Assembly: GCA_020072585.1 (NCBI GenBank)
Contig: JAIQGL010000001.1
Coordinates: 124,001 to 188,000, forward strand
Direction of reading: 5' to 3'
Source of the DNA: Terriglobia bacterium
GTDB lineage: Bacteria > Acidobacteriota > Terriglobia > Terriglobales > Acidobacteriaceae
DNA: 64,000 nt
The notes under the pieces are model-generated. The model made no database searches. It saw only the letters and a list, made by a program, of their open reading frames with translations, and was not told the origin of the DNA. This document shows positions 8,869 to 17,251 of this stretch, piece by piece. Position 1 is the stretch's first letter; each line of letters begins with the position of its first letter. The position numbers and the translations under genes are program-made.

Positions 8869-9258
8869 TTAGTATTTGCGGAAGCCGCCTCCGCCGCTGC
8901 CCCCACGACCTCCGCCACCACCGCGATTTCCGCCACGGCCACCGCCGCCACCACCGCCGCGGCCGAACCCGCCACCGCCGCCGCGGCTGAAGCCACCGCC
9001 GCCACCGCCGCCGGTTTTAGGCCGGGCTTCATTCACATTTAATGCGCGCGACCCCAGTTGGTATCCGTTCATCGCGCTGATGGCTTTTTCCGCTTCTTCA
9101 TCATTGGCCATCTCAACAAAACCAAAACCGCGCGGCTGACCGGTATCGCGGTCTTTCAAAACAGTGACATTTTCGACCTGCCCGTAAGCTGCAAAAGCCT
9201 GCCGAAGTTCATCTTCACTGACGTTAAAATCCAGGTTTCCTACATAGATATTCTTCAT
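8869..9258 (-). CDS. Glycine-rich RRM RNA-binding protein
   Basis: This 129-residue protein has a single RNA-recognition motif (about 1-80) carrying RNP-2 IYVGNL (4-9) and RNP-1 RGFGFVEM (43-50), followed by a Gly/Arg-rich tail (about 88-125, runs of G broken by FSR, FGR and NRG). This is the architecture of bacterial/cyanobacterial Rbp cold-inducible RNA-binding proteins. It would bind single-stranded RNA in the cytoplasm. The ATG at 9258 has AAGGAT upstream. The repetitive tail produces a proline-rich open frame on the other strand, which is an artefact. Confidence 0.92.
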   Translation of the reverse strand: MKNIYVGNLDFNVSEDELRQAFAAYGQVENVTVLKDRDTGQPRGFGFVEMANDEEAEKAISAMNGYQLGSRALNVNEARPKTGGGGGGGFSRGGGGGFGRGGGGGGGRGGNRGGGGGRGGSGGGGFRKY

Positions 9259-9464
9259 GCGATCCTTCTTTACTGGAGTGCAGGCGCTTAGCTACGGGCG
9301 ATCATTAGGTTGGTTGACATAAACTAAGACAATCAATCTTACCTGGCCATCCGCGCCTGTGACCCAATAAGCGTACGCCTTGAAGGTGAAAAGATGCAAA
9401 TTCGCTGGGCCCGCGAATTTCCCATACTGAACTGCTTCGCGCAAAAGCGCTGGCACTTTCTGAT

Positions 9465-9495
9465 TTGCGTTTCCCCGCGCGGCCTGGACTATAAT
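9465..9495 (+). promoter_or_regulatory. Candidate promoter of the 9516 gene
   Basis: A perfect TATAAT (9490-9495) has TTGCGT at 9465-9470 as a possible -35 (spacing 19, slightly long). Transcription would start at about 9502, right before the AGGAGG (9503-9508) that serves the ATG at 9516. Confidence 0.5.
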
Positions 9496-9515
9496 TCCCG
9501 GCAGGAGGACTCCCA

Positions 9516-9884
9516 ATGTGGCCTCTAAGTTTTTTCTTATTTTTCGCAACGGCTGCACCCCAGCAGAAACCACTGGACGTGTCCCAGGATTTTCTTCATC
9601 TGAAACTGCCCGTGATGCAGCACCGGCAGTTCAATGCCACGATGGAACGTAAATTGATAGAAGAGAGCCAGCGCAATACCTGTTACACGATGCGTAGCTA
9701 TTTCTTCCGCCGCCAGGATGGACTGGCGCCCGTGCCCGCAGGCATGACCACGTGTACTCCTGCCAGCGTTCTCCAGCAAAGACAAGTGTCCCCCGGGCCG
9801 CCTGTAAGCTTCAAACCTGTTTCTGGCGGACGTGAGAGAGGGCTCCGCGAAACCAAAGCCAGGGAAGCTTCAGGTCCCGAATAA
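9516..9884 (+). CDS. Small exported protein of unknown function
   Basis: This 122-residue protein has a short hydrophobic N terminus (LSFFLFFATAAP, residues 4-15) that looks like a signal peptide. The mature part contains two cysteines in a CYTMRSYFFRR ... TTCTPAS arrangement that could pair, followed by a low-complexity basic tail. The start is strongly supported: AGGAGG lies 7 bases before ATG and a TATAAT lies further upstream. No known domain is recognised. Confidence 0.65.
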   Translation: MWPLSFFLFFATAAPQQKPLDVSQDFLHLKLPVMQHRQFNATMERKLIEESQRNTCYTMRSYFFRRQDGLAPVPAGMTTCTPASVLQQRQVSPGPPVSFKPVSGGRERGLRETKAREASGPE

Positions 9885-9904
9885 CTGCTATAAGCAGCTT
9901 AGAA

Positions 9905-9931
9905 GGCGCGCCACGCGCCGCGTCTTTTTTT
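9905..9931 (+). terminator. Candidate rho-independent terminator after the 9516 gene
   Basis: A stem GGCGCG/CGCGCC (9905-9910 with 9914-9919, 3-base loop) is followed after a short GC spacer by a run of seven T within 9925-9931. The spacer makes it weaker than a textbook terminator. Confidence 0.55.
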
Positions 9932-10158
9932 GTGCGATGAACGACAGCATGTTGTTGCCGTGTTTAGCTTGGGCGAAAAGTCGAAATCTAAGAACCACCT
10001 AATTAACACCTTGCGTGTTCGCGCGGCAACCTTGCGGAATGGGCGGGAATCCATCGCAGAGGGGTTCTCCGGAAAGAGGCCAGCCAGGTTCTAGAACGTA
10101 TTGGGTTCCTTTGTCTGGGATGCGGATTGCAGCGGCTATGCAAGCGTCCAGGTGACAC

Positions 10159-12177
10159 ATGCTCCAGGAAAAGTGGTTTCGTACTCTCATCCTCAATATC
10201 TCCGATATTGTTGGTCTGGTTGATGCCGAGGGAATTCTGCGCTTTGTAAACCCGCGCATTGAAACATTGCTTGGGTACAGGCCCGACGATGTGATGGGGA
10301 GCAACGTCTTCGACTTCGTCCATGCTGAAGACCTTCGGCGCGCCGCGCTTGAATATTCCGAGATCATTCAGCAACCAGGGGAAAGTGTTCCCTCAGTGAT
10401 GCGGATTCGCGACGCGACTGGAGCGTGGATACCTTTTGAGATCATTTCCAACAATCAGTTGGACGATCCTGAGATTATGGGCATAATTTTTACAGCACGC
10501 GACGTTCGTTACCGCGAGGAGATTGAAGAAGCCATCCGCTCGGCCAACGTGGATGTGCGCGAACGCATGGAAGAGCGGACGACCGAACTCGCTAGACGCA
10601 ACGCCTCTTTGCGCATTGAAAACCAGGCCCGCCTGCATACCGAACAGCAACTTCAGGAGGCAATCTCTCTGCTGAACGCTACGCTTGACGCGACTGCTGA
10701 CGGCATCCTGGTGGTCTCCACGGAAGACAAGGTCCGCAGTTATAACGGCAGGTTTCTGGAGATGTGGGGCGTAGATGGCATAGCAACCGGCCAACCCGAC
10801 GAAGGTCTGCTGGCCCAGGTAGTGCCACAGCTGCAAAACGGCGCTGAGTTCCTGGTCAAAGTGAAGGATCTCTACTCCAGACCTGAAGCCACCAGCTTTG
10901 ACGTACTCCACCTGAAAGACGGACGCATCTTTGAACGTTACTCCCAGCCGCAATGCATTGGCGAACGCGTGGTGGGGCGCGTCTGGAGTTTTCGTGACGT
11001 TACTCAGGCCCGGCATCTGGAGCAGGAGCTGCGTCAATCGCAAAAGATGGAAGCTGTAGGCCGGCTCGCCGGCGGAGTGGCGCACGATTTCAACAATCTC
11101 CTGATGCTGATTTCAGGGTATCTCAGCCAGCTCGCCGATAATGCCGCGCTGGCCCCAGACCACAGGAGCGTGGTTGAACAGCTTCTGGCAACCACAAAGC
11201 GCGGCGCAGCGCTGACCCGGCAACTGCTTGCCTTCAGCCGCAAAGACCAGACTGCTCCAATCGTTGCCGACCTTAACGCCATCGTCCTGAACATGGAAGG
11301 GTTGCTGCGGCGTCTTCTTTTCGATTCGACCCGCCTCAAGATCTCGCTCTCCAGCGATCCTCTATACGTTTTTCTTGACGTGAATCAGGCAGAGCTCGCC
11401 ATCATGAACCTGGCCGTCAATGCCCAGGACGCTATGCCCGGTGGCGGAACGCTCTCCATCAGCACCTTGAATGAGGCGCTTACCGTCACAGAACCAGGCG
11501 GTGAAACATCGGTGAGAGATTATGCCGTGCTTGAAGTGACCGATACCGGCCACGGAATGACGCCGGACATTCAGGCGCACATCTTCGAACCATTCTTCAC
11601 TACCAAGGAGCCAGGTAAAGGCACGGGGCTTGGCCTGGCCACCGTGTATGGGATTGTGCAACGCGCTGGAGGGCAGATCAGAATCAGCAGCCGTCCGGAA
11701 CAGGGCACCAGCTTCCGCGTGTATCTGCAGCAGACTGCCGTGGCGCCGGGAGCAAAGAACGCCGTTCCGGAAAAGATGCCGGCTCCTCACGGGCATGAGA
11801 CGATCCTGCTGGCCGAAGATGAAGCCGGAATTCGGGCCATGACTCGCGCCTACCTGGAAGGACTCGGCTACCGGGTGCTGGAAGCCGCCAACGGCACTGA
11901 AGCTATAACACTCTCCAAGGAGTATCGCGGAGCCATTGACCTGGTGCTGACGGACGTGATGATGCCCGGCGTGCGTGGCGATGAGGTAGTTAAAGCCATT
12001 CGTCAGGACCGATCCGGGATCCAGGCCATTTTCATATCCGGATTTGCCGAGGGACCCAGCATTGACCGTTCTCTGGAAATCCTGGAAAAGCCCTTCGAGT
12101 TTCCTGATCTGGCCCATCGCATACGAACGCTGCTGGACCTTCGTACGGCAGGGAGCGCTGGCAGCGCCGCGGATTAG
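10159..12177 (+). CDS. Hybrid PAS sensor histidine kinase with C-terminal receiver
   Basis: This 672-residue cytoplasmic kinase has no transmembrane segment. Order: PAS domain (about 5-115), a coiled-coil linker (about 118-170, rich in E/R/Q), a second PAS-like domain (about 172-285), HisKA with the phospho-acceptor H309 in GGVAHDFNNLL, HATPase_c (N-box about 417-421, DTGHG 462-466, GKGTGLGL about 487-494), and a receiver domain with phospho-acceptor D599 in LTDVMMPG. The HDFNNLL H-box is typical of the HisKA group often linked to hybrid kinases without HAMP. The ATG has AGGTGA upstream. No partner response regulator is directly adjacent; phosphate flow may be internal. The signal is unknown. 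Confidence 0.9.
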   Translation: MLQEKWFRTLILNISDIVGLVDAEGILRFVNPRIETLLGYRPDDVMGSNVFDFVHAEDLRRAALEYSEIIQQPGESVPSVMRIRDATGAWIPFEIISNNQLDDPEIMGIIFTARDVRYREEIEEAIRSANVDVRERMEERTTELARRNASLRIENQARLHTEQQLQEAISLLNATLDATADGILVVSTEDKVRSYNGRFLEMWGVDGIATGQPDEGLLAQVVPQLQNGAEFLVKVKDLYSRPEATSFDVLHLKDGRIFERYSQPQCIGERVVGRVWSFRDVTQARHLEQELRQSQKMEAVGRLAGGVAHDFNNLLMLISGYLSQLADNAALAPDHRSVVEQLLATTKRGAALTRQLLAFSRKDQTAPIVADLNAIVLNMEGLLRRLLFDSTRLKISLSSDPLYVFLDVNQAELAIMNLAVNAQDAMPGGGTLSISTLNEALTVTEPGGETSVRDYAVLEVTDTGHGMTPDIQAHIFEPFFTTKEPGKGTGLGLATVYGIVQRAGGQIRISSRPEQGTSFRVYLQQTAVAPGAKNAVPEKMPAPHGHETILLAEDEAGIRAMTRAYLEGLGYRVLEAANGTEAITLSKEYRGAIDLVLTDVMMPGVRGDEVVKAIRQDRSGIQAIFISGFAEGPSIDRSLEILEKPFEFPDLAHRIRTLLDLRTAGSAGSAAD

Positions 12178-12238
12178 CATGAAACGTTGGCGGATCTGAT
12201 GGGCCGTGGTTCGATAGCTGTTCAGGAGTGCGCCGCGC

Positions 12239-12706
12239 CTACGACGGGCGGCACTCCATCTGTATATACATCTGGTCTTCACCGGTCCGAAGAAAGCCCA
12301 GGCGTTCATAAAGCCGCAGGGCTGGATTGGTTTTCAGGACCTGTAGTTTCAGCGGCACGCGGTTATGCTTGCATTGCTGAATCAAATCGCGGAGCAGCTC
12401 GCCGCCGATCCCTCGTCCACGATGTTCCGCAAGCAGGGAGACGTCAACCAGCAGAGCAGAATTTTTCTCCCGCAGAACCATCAGCCTGCCGATAGGCTGT
12501 CCATTCTGCTCCACGATCTGGTGCTCAGCCTGCCCGTACGTGGATTCATACCAGCGCTGCTGTGCCGTGAATTGCATGCGAAAAAACATTTCCTGCTGCG
12601 CCGCCGGCCAGCCAAACGCGGCTATTTCATGCAGGCGCGTGCTGGAATAGAGATGGAAGAGAAAGTCCTGGTCTTCCGGGCGGGATGGTCGCAGAGAGAT
12701 TGTCAT
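12239..12706 (-). CDS. GNAT family N-acetyltransferase
   Basis: This is a 155-residue protein from the ATG at 12706; a longer form from ATG 12724 is possible. It has the GNAT fold signature: motif A RGRGIGGELL (acetyl-CoA pyrophosphate loop) and the C-terminal NPALRLYERLGF of motif B. It presumably acetylates an amine with acetyl-CoA; the substrate is unknown. It lies on the strand opposite to its neighbours, convergent with the hybrid kinase and divergent from the PhoB-like gene. Confidence 0.85.
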   Translation of the reverse strand: MTISLRPSRPEDQDFLFHLYSSTRLHEIAAFGWPAAQQEMFFRMQFTAQQRWYESTYGQAEHQIVEQNGQPIGRLMVLREKNSALLVDVSLLAEHRGRGIGGELLRDLIQQCKHNRVPLKLQVLKTNPALRLYERLGFLRTGEDQMYIQMECRPS

Positions 12707-12814
12707 GGTCAAGACCCAATGCATTCTAGCCTAGTGACAAAAAGTGACGCCAACAGCGCGCGTGCTTCACGGTTGAATTCTTGTCCTGTAGCGCCTGAAT
12801 TTCGCCTTCCAGTT

Positions 12815-12844
12815 TTCATACTCCCTTAACATTCACCTTGTAAT
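12815..12844 (+). promoter_or_regulatory. Candidate promoter of the phoB-like gene
   Basis: TTCATA (12815-12820) and TGTAAT (12839-12844) are spaced by 18 bases. The predicted start at about 12851 lies about 4 bases before the ATG (12855), and no Shine-Dalgarno is present, suggesting leaderless translation. Confidence 0.4.
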
Positions 12845-12854
12845 CTGAACCATT

Positions 12855-13631
12855 ATGGGCGCACTCAATAAAACGTTGCCCGGAGCGGACCAGCCCGCAC
12901 AGGAAACGTCCGCTACGGAAACCGCGGTCAATGGTAAACAGAAAATTTTCGTGGTTGAGGATGATACTGACATCGCGCGCCTCGTGCGCCATCATCTTGA
13001 GGCAGCCGGATACCGCGTGCGCAGCTATTCCAGCACGCATACCGTGCTTGCTGACGCGCTCAAAGAACGTCCAGCGTTAATGCTGCTGGACATCATGGTC
13101 CCCGGCGGAGATGGAATCGACCTCTGCCGCCAGGTGCGGCAATCAGGGCAGACGTTGGGCGGGACACCAATCGTCTTTTTAACGGCGCGCAGCAGTGAAT
13201 CCGATCGCATCAGGGGGCTGGAAACCGGCGCTGACGACTACATCACCAAACCCTTCAGTCCGCGTGAACTGGTGGCGCGTGTAAAAGCCGTGCTGCGCCG
13301 CTGTGAAACGCCGCTGGCGCCCAGCGTGATTCGCGCAGGCGATTTGGAAATTGACGCCATGGCCATGACCCTCACGGTTCGCGGCGCTGCCATCACCGCC
13401 ACGGCAACAGAGTTCCGGCTTTTGCATTATCTTGCGCAGCACGCCGGGCGGGTATTCACGCGCGACCAGATACTGGATGCCGTGTGGCGGGAAACCACTT
13501 TCGTCAGCCCTCGCTCCGTGGACGTATACGTGAGAAAGCTACGATCCAAGATAGAAGCTGATCCTGAGCATCCCCGCTATTTGCGCACCGTCCGCGGCGC
13601 GGGATACCGGTTTGAAGCTCCAAAAAAGTGA
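12855..13631 (+). CDS. phoB: OmpR/PhoB-type response regulator
   Basis: This 258-residue protein has an unusual 28-residue polar N-terminal extension, then a receiver domain (about 30-145: acidic pair VVEDDTD, phospho-acceptor D79 in LLDIMVPGGDG, conserved K in DDYITKPFSP) and a winged-helix DNA-binding domain (about 160-255, with EFRLLHYL, VDVYVRKLRSKI, RTVRGAGYRF). The PhoB assignment rests on the two PhoU-like genes immediately downstream; the domain pair alone would fit any OmpR-family regulator. No PhoR kinase or Pst transporter lies in the window. Start codon choice is uncertain because no Shine-Dalgarno precedes it. Confidence 0.75.
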   Translation: MGALNKTLPGADQPAQETSATETAVNGKQKIFVVEDDTDIARLVRHHLEAAGYRVRSYSSTHTVLADALKERPALMLLDIMVPGGDGIDLCRQVRQSGQTLGGTPIVFLTARSSESDRIRGLETGADDYITKPFSPRELVARVKAVLRRCETPLAPSVIRAGDLEIDAMAMTLTVRGAAITATATEFRLLHYLAQHAGRVFTRDQILDAVWRETTFVSPRSVDVYVRKLRSKIEADPEHPRYLRTVRGAGYRFEAPKK

Positions 13632-13775
13632 ATCTCCCGCCCGGTATCTCTCATCTATAGAGCTGAAAAAACGGTTCCCTTTGCAACTTCGCGGATCTTT
13701 CTTTTGGTCTTCATTCTGTGTTAACCAGTGGGTGGTATGTTCGTCTAACAGAGTATGCAACAGCAAAGGTGTTTC

Positions 13776-14444
13776 ATGGCGAATCAGGCGGTAAACGCGC
13801 AACCTGTGGAAAATAAAATCAACAGCCTCCTGGTTTCCATGGGTCTTAAGGTGGATGAGGCCGTAAGCCAGGCGATCATGGCGCTGCTGCGCCCGAACTC
13901 GCATATGGTTGCGGGCGTGATGGAAAGCGCGGTGGCCATTCAAGAGCTGGAACTCACCCTTGATCAGGCAGTCTTCTCCGCTGTGGAGCAGGGCGATTTG
14001 CTGGCATCGGGAGAGCGCGCCACCTTATTGGTCAACATCAGCAAAGATCTGGCCCGTCTGGGCAAGCTGGCAGCTAACCTTGGACGCAAAGTCACGGAAG
14101 TGGGAAAACATCACGAGCACGAAGACTTTTCCCGGCTTCAACCCCTGGCCATTGCAGTCTCTCATCTGTGCCGCCAGACCCTGCGCTCGCTCACATGGCT
14201 GGATCCGGTTCTGGCACGCAATGCCGCCGCGGGCGGCGCCACCGTGGACGCCTATCGCGACTACGTGCTACGCGGGTTGAAGCAGCAGGAGTCCCTCATC
14301 ACTGACGAGCAGGACTTGCATCTTATTTTTGCTTCACGCTGCCTGGAGCAGATCGCGGACCATGCCCACCATCTGGCAGAGAACCTGGTACGCTTTCTGG
14401 AGCAGACTCCGGAACCGGAGAAGAGCCGTAGCATGGCCTGCTAA
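13776..14444 (+). CDS. PhoU-like protein 1
   Basis: This is a 222-residue, mostly helical protein. The ATG at 13776 has AAAGGTG about 6 bases upstream; an upstream in-frame ATG at 13755 lacks this. Its pattern resembles PhoU helical bundles: ESAVAIQELELTLDQAVF in the first half, and CLEQIADHAHHLAENLV near the C terminus in place of the standard ExxGDxxxxIAE metal motif. It probably takes part in phosphate-dependent control of PhoB signalling, like its neighbour. It is more divergent from canonical PhoU than the next gene. Confidence 0.7.
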   Translation: MANQAVNAQPVENKINSLLVSMGLKVDEAVSQAIMALLRPNSHMVAGVMESAVAIQELELTLDQAVFSAVEQGDLLASGERATLLVNISKDLARLGKLAANLGRKVTEVGKHHEHEDFSRLQPLAIAVSHLCRQTLRSLTWLDPVLARNAAAGGATVDAYRDYVLRGLKQQESLITDEQDLHLIFASRCLEQIADHAHHLAENLVRFLEQTPEPEKSRSMAC

Positions 14445-14626
14445 AGGGGTGGGCATTCTCACTCCTGCTGGGTTTTGCACAGGATTCACCGCTTTTTAAC
14501 TCTCCTTTCACAATCCTGCTTTATAACCTGGATTAGACGGCGCAAATGTAAATTCCAAGCCGCTCTTCCATCCAGGGCCGATCTTACCAATCGATGAGGC
14601 GCGGCGGACAAGGTAAGCAGCAGTCA

Positions 14627-15364
14627 ATGACTTCCCACGCAGTACTTCTTCCTCTTGAATCTTCATCGCAATCCCATCTGGTTGACCTGACCATGAGTGC
14701 CTGTTCCGTGACTAAAGATGAGGTGAGTCACGCCATTGATGCACTGATCAACGGCTCAACCCTGGCGCTTCTGGCCGTCCGCAAATGCGAAGAGCGGCTT
14801 GATGGCATGGACCGCGAGATGGACGAAGAACTCTCCACGGTCATCACGCGGGTGACGCCGCCCCAGGCGCGTGAGTTGCTGGCGTGCATGAAGCTGATGC
14901 TGGATCTTGAACGCATTGGTGACCTGGTTGCCAGCTTTGCCGAGCGCTCCGCAATCGTGCGCAACCGGATTGACATGGATGATGTTGAGCAGTTGACCAA
15001 GATGGGGTGCCTGCTGGAGAACATGTTGGCCACCATGCTCAAAGCATTTGCCGCGCGCAATATCGAGCAGGCCATTCATGTGCTGCGGACCGATTCTGAA
15101 ATCGACCGCTTGCGTAACCTCATCATGGTGCGGCACACGGAAAATGCCGAAGGCCTGAAAGGGCCGGAGAGCCTGCATGTGCTTGCCATGGCCAACGCTC
15201 TGGAGCGTGCCGGCGACCACATCAAGAACATGGCGGAGGAGCTCTGCCATCTGGCCACCGGACATACCATGCGCCACGTAATTCGCGCCAAAGACAAGCC
15301 AATTGAACAGCTCTTTCTGGACTGGCTGGCTAAGCAGAACTCTCCATCGCAGCAGACTGAATAA
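14627..15364 (+). CDS. phoU: PhoU-type phosphate signalling protein 2
   Basis: This is a 245-residue protein from ATG 14627 (an in-frame ATG at 14594 would add 11 residues; neither has a strong ribosome site). Two PhoU repeats each carry the iron/metal-binding helix motif: LERIGDLVASFAE in the first half and LERAGDHIKNMAEEL in the second. PhoU proteins couple the Pst transporter to the PhoR/PhoB system. It lies 182 bases after the first PhoU-like gene and downstream of the PhoB-like regulator, so the three probably form one functional block. Confidence 0.85.
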   Translation: MTSHAVLLPLESSSQSHLVDLTMSACSVTKDEVSHAIDALINGSTLALLAVRKCEERLDGMDREMDEELSTVITRVTPPQARELLACMKLMLDLERIGDLVASFAERSAIVRNRIDMDDVEQLTKMGCLLENMLATMLKAFAARNIEQAIHVLRTDSEIDRLRNLIMVRHTENAEGLKGPESLHVLAMANALERAGDHIKNMAEELCHLATGHTMRHVIRAKDKPIEQLFLDWLAKQNSPSQQTE

Positions 15365-15526
15365 GGGCCTAAGGGAGAGCCCCAGAAAAAGATTGTTCCA
15401 GCGGTTTAGAGCGCAGCGACAAAAACTAACGAAAATCCAGCAGTTTCCAACCCCGAACAATTGGCATCCCACTATACGGGTGGGGTGCGTTTTTAAAAAC
15501 ATGCCGGCCCAAAGGAGAGCTGAAAA

Positions 15527-15799
15527 ATGCGTTTGGCAGACAATCTCCGTAAAGCTGAAGAAAAAAGCGCCATGACCATTCGGCGGGGTGTGGAACGTGC
15601 TCGCGAAGAGTGGGCTGATGTTGAACGCCGAATTCGACAGCGCATGCGGATCTATCCGCAAAAACAGCGGACCATGGCTTCTGCAATACCCAGTGGACAA
15701 CTAAATCCAGAGTACGATGTGCCTGATAGCCCGCGGAATTCGAACGGACAGCGCAAGCCCATCATCTCCATTCATGGTAAGGACCTCAACGACACATAA
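15527..15799 (+). CDS. Small charged protein of unknown function (90 aa)
   Basis: The ATG is preceded by AAAGGAG about 10 bases upstream. The first half is a highly charged predicted helix (RKAEEKSAMTIRRGVERARE); the second half is proline-rich and polar. No domain is recognised. It ends just before a strong terminator at 15830, which supports a real short transcription unit. Confidence 0.6.
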   Translation: MRLADNLRKAEEKSAMTIRRGVERAREEWADVERRIRQRMRIYPQKQRTMASAIPSGQLNPEYDVPDSPRNSNGQRKPIISIHGKDLNDT

Positions 15800-15829
15800 C
15801 GATATAAGCTGTATAAGGACTCAAACTAC

Positions 15830-15866
15830 AAGGCCGGCAAAATTTGACAAAGCTTGCCGGCCTTTT
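15830..15866 (+). terminator. Rho-independent terminator
   Basis: An 11-base stem AAGGCCGGCAA (15830-15840) pairs with TTGCCGGCCTT (15854-15864) and continues into T residues. It ends the 15527-15799 unit. Confidence 0.85.
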
Positions 15867-15960
15867 GATTTTGTAACGGTATGGTATTGGGGTTGTTTCA
15901 CCGTTCGGCCCGGGAGTATCATGTCTAATCGCTGATCTATATGTCCTGGAAGGTGGATAT

Positions 15961-16707
15961 ATGCTGAACTACCTCAGAAAATCAGGTCTTTTTCTTGCGA
16001 TAGCTGCGCTGTTTTATATCCTTTCAGGATGTGGAGGGGGCATGAAGACAGTTCCTCCCATGACCAGCACAGCAACTCTCAGAGTGGTGCAGGGGAACGC
16101 TGACGCCCAGACCGTGAATGTGGTGCTGGATGGAACAGTGATGAGCAGCAATGTGCCGTATCTCTCATCTACCAGTTATCTTTCGGTACCCGCCGGTGTG
16201 GTACAGCTTGACGTGCAGGTGCCACCGCCCAATGTTTCACCGGTACATAATGTCAGCGTAGACTTGGCCGCTAATTCCCATAACACATTCATCATGGATG
16301 GCTGTTGTTCCTTTAGTCATTCAAGCATTCTGCTTATGGATGACATGGCGCCGTCGCCAAGCGGAGGGGTGAAACTCCGCATTGTTGACGCCGCTCTCTC
16401 TTCTACGGCGCTGGATTTCTTCGTGCTGCCTTCCGGTTCGACTCCCAGTGGCGCTCCAACCGTCTCCGCCATGGCCTTTAACAATGCTTCCAGTTATCTG
16501 GCGCTTACGCCGGGGACATACGACATTTTTGTTACCGCCACCCCGCCATCTCCCGGCCCACCGGGACCCACGCTGTTTCATACCGGCCCGATCATCCTAT
16601 CCGCCAACCAGAACCGTACCGTAGCGGTGCTGAATCTGTGTTCGCCCGGCTCTTGTGACATGACCGGACACACGCTGACTTCGGTTACGCTGGCAGACCT
16701 GAACTAA
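15961..16707 (+). CDS. DUF4397-domain lipoprotein
   Basis: This is a 248-residue lipoprotein. The signal peptide ends in the lipobox LSGC (cysteine at residue 24), followed by a short Gly tract. Two DUF4397-like beta-sandwich halves are visible (about 38-125, TLRVVQGNADAQTVNVVLDG; about 138-225, VKLRIVDAALSSTALDFFVL). DUF4397 proteins are surface or periplasmic and of unknown function. AAGGTGG lies 6 bases before the ATG. It is followed by the convergent hspR gene. Confidence 0.85.
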   Translation: MLNYLRKSGLFLAIAALFYILSGCGGGMKTVPPMTSTATLRVVQGNADAQTVNVVLDGTVMSSNVPYLSSTSYLSVPAGVVQLDVQVPPPNVSPVHNVSVDLAANSHNTFIMDGCCSFSHSSILLMDDMAPSPSGGVKLRIVDAALSSTALDFFVLPSGSTPSGAPTVSAMAFNNASSYLALTPGTYDIFVTATPPSPGPPGPTLFHTGPIILSANQNRTVAVLNLCSPGSCDMTGHTLTSVTLADLN

Positions 16708-16796
16708 AAGAAACGGGTAGCAGATGCTGACACCCATTTGTCATGTGTCGTACCTGCTCCCAGATTTTTTTCCGTTCTTAGCAGGCTTTCTTCCTG

Positions 16797-17204
16797 CTAG
16801 ATCTTCTTTTTGTCTTTAGCCATCATATTGATGGTGGGCTTACGCAAGGGGACGATGGCGCCCCTGCTCGGATCGGCCTGGGCGTGGCTGGCACGGAATG
16901 AAACTTCATCCTGTACAAAGCGGACAAAGTCCTGCATCTTCCGGTTCATCTCTTCCATGCGTTCGCGCATCTGCAAAATAATGGCGATGCCGGCGATGTT
17001 CACACCCAGGTCACGGGCAAGATTGAGGATGAATTCAAGCCGCTGTAAATCCTCTTCCGTGTAAAGGCGCGTGTTACCGTCCGTGCGTGAGGGCTTGAGC
17101 AGCCCTTCGCGCTCGTATAGGCGGAGCGTCTGCGGATGGATGCCGTACATCTCCGCCACGGAGGAGATCATGTAAGCGCCCTTGGATTTGCGTTTAGCGG
17201 TCAT
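16797..17204 (-). CDS. hspR: HspR-type MerR-family heat-shock repressor
   Basis: This 135-residue MerR-type winged-helix protein has MISSVAEMYGIHPQTLRLYEREGLLKP as its helix-turn-helix region (about 12-38), NTRLYTEEDLQRLEFI as the wing and following helix, then a coiled-coil region (about 75-105) and a lysine-rich end. HspR proteins repress dnaK operons at HAIR sites and use DnaK as co-repressor. Its place downstream of dnaJ and dnaK on the same strand fits this role, and a HAIR-like site overlaps the dnaK promoter at 22530-22550. A palindromic REP unit starts 16 bases upstream of its ATG and no Shine-Dalgarno is visible, so its native 5' context has probably been altered. Confidence 0.88.
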   Translation of the reverse strand: MTAKRKSKGAYMISSVAEMYGIHPQTLRLYEREGLLKPSRTDGNTRLYTEEDLQRLEFILNLARDLGVNIAGIAIILQMRERMEEMNRKMQDFVRFVQDEVSFRASHAQADPSRGAIVPLRKPTINMMAKDKKKI

Positions 17205-17219
17205 AAAAGATTTCTACTG

Positions 17220-17249
17220 CGTAGAGACGCGGCACTGCCGCGTCTCACA
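17220..17249 (+). repeat. REP palindrome, family 1, left copy
   Basis: This 30-base unit contains the hairpin GAGACGCGGCA/TGCCGCGTCTC at 17224-17246. It is an exact reverse complement of 17807-17836. It lies 15 bases upstream of the hspR ATG, so an hspR transcript starting upstream would carry this hairpin in its leader. Confidence 0.9.
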
Positions 17250-17251
17250 GT

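Noticed and set aside
8876-9139. Proline-rich 87-residue open frame opposite the RRM gene
   Set aside because: It is the reverse strand of the glycine codons of the RRM protein tail. It has no ribosome site and a composition forced by GGN repeats.
9999-10374. Overlapping minus-strand frames around the kinase start
   Set aside because: Two frames overlap each other and the PAS domain. They lack ribosome sites and family features.
11362-12309. Long open frame opposite the hybrid histidine kinase
   Set aside because: It is antisense to conserved kinase motifs and lacks a start signal or recognisable domain.
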